Below are positions 12,637-14,126 of a stretch of DNA of 14,126 nt, in pieces. The notes under the pieces were generated by a model that saw only the letters and a program-made list of their open reading frames with translations, searched no databases and had not been told where the DNA came from. The stretch covers positions 1-14,126 of the forward strand of contig JALWBF010000034.1 in NCBI GenBank assembly GCA_027016055.1, written 5' to 3'. Source of the DNA: Archaeoglobaceae archaeon. Lineage in GTDB: Archaea > Halobacteriota > Archaeoglobi > Archaeoglobales > Archaeoglobaceae. The translations under genes and the position numbers were made by a program. Within the stretch, counting starts at the first letter, position 1, and each line of letters starts with the position of its first letter.

Positions 12637-13155
12637 TTAAGGTTTATAAATATCCGATGAATTCGTCGTGAAGCTTGCTCCCAAGCTGACGTGCATTATA
12701 AATTTGTAGTTCTCAATATCCGGCGAACCCGTTTTAAATGCATCTCCGTAGCTGGCATCGACGATCTCTCCGACGTAAAATACGTGATCTCCGGTTTCAA
12801 CAGCGTTAACGACTTTGCACTCCAGATTCGCTTGGCACTCTTTTATGGACGGAACCTTAACCTTCTTCGAAGGAACGAAAGTAACGCTCATCTTTTCAGC
12901 CTTGTTTACGTTTGCACCGCTCAAAGTTCCGGCAATCCAAACGTCTTTAAGCAATTCTATCGTAGGAACAGCAACCACGAATTCCCCGTGCTCGTCTATA
13001 AGCTTCTTCGTGTATCTCGTGTGACCTATCGCAACACCGCACATCGGCGGGTTGAAGGAAAGGGGCACTACCCAGTCGGCAGTCATTACGTTCGGCTTTT
13101 CCATCGTTCCCGAAACTATGAGATAAGTTCGAATCGGATACAGATATTCGAGCAT
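12637..13155 (-). CDS. Flavin reductase-like FMN-binding protein (flavoredoxin family)
   Basis: The 172-residue product matches the split-barrel flavin reductase-like family. It has the N-terminal YPIRTYLIVSGTMEKPNVMT and ADWVVPLSFNPPMCGVAIGH, the THR-like RYTKKLIDEHGEFVVAVPT, and a C-terminal HVFYVGEIVDA segment. In the family these parts form an FMN-binding dimer used for electron transfer or flavin reduction. The partner is unknown. ATG 13155 lies 23 nt after the centre of a TATA box (13173-13183), so a leaderless mRNA is likely. The gene is convergent with dapF and sits downstream of the PAP2 gene on the same strand, with 37 nt between them. Confidence 0.9.
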   Translation of the reverse strand: MLEYLYPIRTYLIVSGTMEKPNVMTADWVVPLSFNPPMCGVAIGHTRYTKKLIDEHGEFVVAVPTIELLKDVWIAGTLSGANVNKAEKMSVTFVPSKKVKVPSIKECQANLECKVVNAVETGDHVFYVGEIVDASYGDAFKTGSPDIENYKFIMHVSLGASFTTNSSDIYKP

Positions 13156-13172
13156 ATCAGTGAGTCGATCTT

Positions 13173-13183
13173 GTAAAATATAA
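13173..13183 (-). promoter_or_regulatory. TATA box of the flavin reductase-like gene
   Basis: The minus strand reads TTATATTTTAC, centred 23 nt before ATG 13155, which fits a leaderless or nearly leaderless start. Confidence 0.5.
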
Positions 13184-13192
13184 CTGTGATGC

Positions 13193-13786
13193 TTAATTTC
13201 TAACCCTTCTCTGCCTAGATGAGAGAACGAAAACTGTTAAAACGAAGACTGTGATCATTAGAAGATGGCAGATAAGTGGTATTTTAATCCATGCGAATCT
13301 TAAAGCGTAGGGAACAGCAAATCCCGTGAATACACCGAAAACGAAACCTCCGAACGCATCTATGGGATAATGCAAACCCAACGCAACTCTTGAATACGCT
13401 ATAACCACGGATGATAAACCGGCAATTATCAAAGCCAGAATTACCGCTTTGAAACGTATATTTTCCGGTGAATACAGTGCTATTCCGGTTATGTAAGCCG
13501 TTGCTTCTCCTGCGGAGAATTGGGAGTGAAAAGATGGAAAAGAGCCTTCGAATACAGTTTTAACCCTAACGCTTTCGTAATACCGCTTCGGTCTTCTAAC
13601 TTTAAACGTCCTCTTCATAACAATGTTCGTTGGAAGTGTGACGATCAAAGTAGGTAGCATCAATGATATCGCCAGAATAGGTGCGAGGTAATTGCCGATC
13701 AAGAACTGAAGTATCGTTGCTACGACAACGATTATGTAGGTTGAAAAATCCGGATAAATATCTATAAATCGAAAGATTCTTTCCAT
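13193..13786 (-). CDS. PAP2-family membrane phosphatase
   Basis: This 197-residue integral membrane protein carries all three phosphatase signature motifs of the PAP2 superfamily: K58 through R65-P66 (KRTFKVRRP), PSFHS at 84-88, and SRVALGLHYPID at 132-143 with H139 and D143. Hydrophobic helices lie around 17-31, 33-56, 93-106, 113-131, 144-160 and 168-190. Substrates could be a polyprenyl or lipid phosphate. In archaea a role in recycling dolichyl or undecaprenyl-type pyrophosphate carriers is plausible but not shown. ATG 13786 lies about 26 nt after a TATA-like ATTTAAAAG (13808-13816), implying a leaderless mRNA. Confidence 0.93.
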   Translation of the reverse strand: MERIFRFIDIYPDFSTYIIVVVATILQFLIGNYLAPILAISLMLPTLIVTLPTNIVMKRTFKVRRPKRYYESVRVKTVFEGSFPSFHSQFSAGEATAYITGIALYSPENIRFKAVILALIIAGLSSVVIAYSRVALGLHYPIDAFGGFVFGVFTGFAVPYALRFAWIKIPLICHLLMITVFVLTVFVLSSRQRRVRN

Positions 13787-13809
13787 GAGGTTCGATTTGC
13801 TTAAAAAAT

Positions 13810-13947
13810 TTAAAAGTTGTCGTATTCGAATATCAGTTCCCTCTTTTCAACCTTAAAACCCTTCGATTCGAGCTCCTTGACTATGCCATCAACGTTATCC
13901 TTTACGAACGTCCTTGCAGTAATTACCCAAACCCTCTCGCAGTCCAT
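13810..13947 (-). CDS. 45-residue protein of unknown function
   Basis: ATG 13947 opens 45 codons ending at TAA 13810-13812. The product is a small beta-alpha-beta unit (VWVITARTFVKDN, helix VDGIVKELESKG, strand FKVEKRELIFEYDNF). A TATA box (TTTATATATG, 13967-13976) lies 25 nt before the ATG, the same leaderless arrangement as neighbouring chromosomal genes, which supports expression. It lies directly upstream of the PAP2 gene, and the PAP2 TATA box overlaps its stop codon. I do not recognise the family. Confidence 0.65.
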   Translation of the reverse strand: MDCERVWVITARTFVKDNVDGIVKELESKGFKVEKRELIFEYDNF

Positions 13948-13966
13948 GCCCTTATGACTAATTCGA

Positions 13967-13976
13967 CATATATAAA
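13967..13976 (-). promoter_or_regulatory. TATA box of the 45-residue protein gene
   Basis: TTTATATATG on the minus strand is centred about 25 nt before ATG 13947. It is the clearest TATA box in the chromosomal part of the window. Confidence 0.65.
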
Positions 13977-14078
13977 TTTAACCTTCGATTTTTGACGATT
14001 TAGCTTGAATGGGATTTTGGAAAAATTAATCATTTGCCGAAGATAAAAATTTTAAGAGAATTAATCGTGATTTATTTC

Positions 14079-14126
14079 ATGATGCATCTCAAACTTGAAA
14101 AGTTCACGATTTATAAGGGTAGATTC
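14079..14126 (+). CDS. First codons of a gene cut by the window end
   Basis: ATG 14079, followed by a second ATG at 14082, opens a frame that runs off the window (MMHLKLEKFTIYKGRF). A TATA-like ATTTTAAG at about 14049-14056 lies 27 nt upstream, fitting a leaderless start like its neighbours. The product cannot be identified from 16 residues. Confidence 0.5.
   Translation, partial: MMHLKLEKFTIYKGRF

Overview
The window looks like the chromosome of a hyperthermophilic euryarchaeon, possibly of the Archaeoglobi (inference), with an integrated mobile element ending at a tRNA gene. Supporting signs are TATA boxes about 25 nt before start codons, GGAGGTG-type ribosome binding sites, an archaeal class II tRNA-Ser without encoded CCA, and a cobalamin synthesis gene next to diaminopimelate epimerase.

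Region A (1 to about 6.45 kb) is AT-rich and mostly on the minus strand. It holds the end of a coiled-coil protein, a VapBC-like pair, two membrane-protein frames that may be joined by -1 frameshifting at an A8 run, a YdjM-type metal-dependent membrane hydrolase, a C2H2 zinc-finger protein, a ribbon-helix-helix (RHH) protein, and a PIN-like nuclease coupled to a large helical protein. Its intergenic gaps are full of repeats, palindromes and mirrored promoters.

Region B (6.45 to 10.07 kb) starts with two divergent AbrB/MazE-like paralogues around a promoter with three spaced repeats. It continues as a tightly packed plus-strand set of small, mostly unrecognised genes. Between 8814 and 9088 this set is interrupted by ten copies of the 12-bp near-palindrome TTGTGNNCACAA, which resembles an iteron origin, a partition site or an operator array. 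The set ends in an RHH-bearing reading frame that runs antisense into tRNA-Ser(GGA). That is the layout of the N-terminal half of an SSV-type integrase split by integration. Regions A and B therefore read best as one integrated plasmid or provirus whose other end lies left of the window.

Region C (10.07 to 14.13 kb) is ordinary chromosome: tRNA-Ser, cbiB, an unrecognised possibly RecA-like gene, dapF, a flavin reductase-like protein, a PAP2 phosphatase, a 45-residue protein, and the first codons of a further gene. Most of these have a TATA box 23 to 27 nt before the start codon and no leader, whereas the element genes of region B use strong ribosome binding sites.
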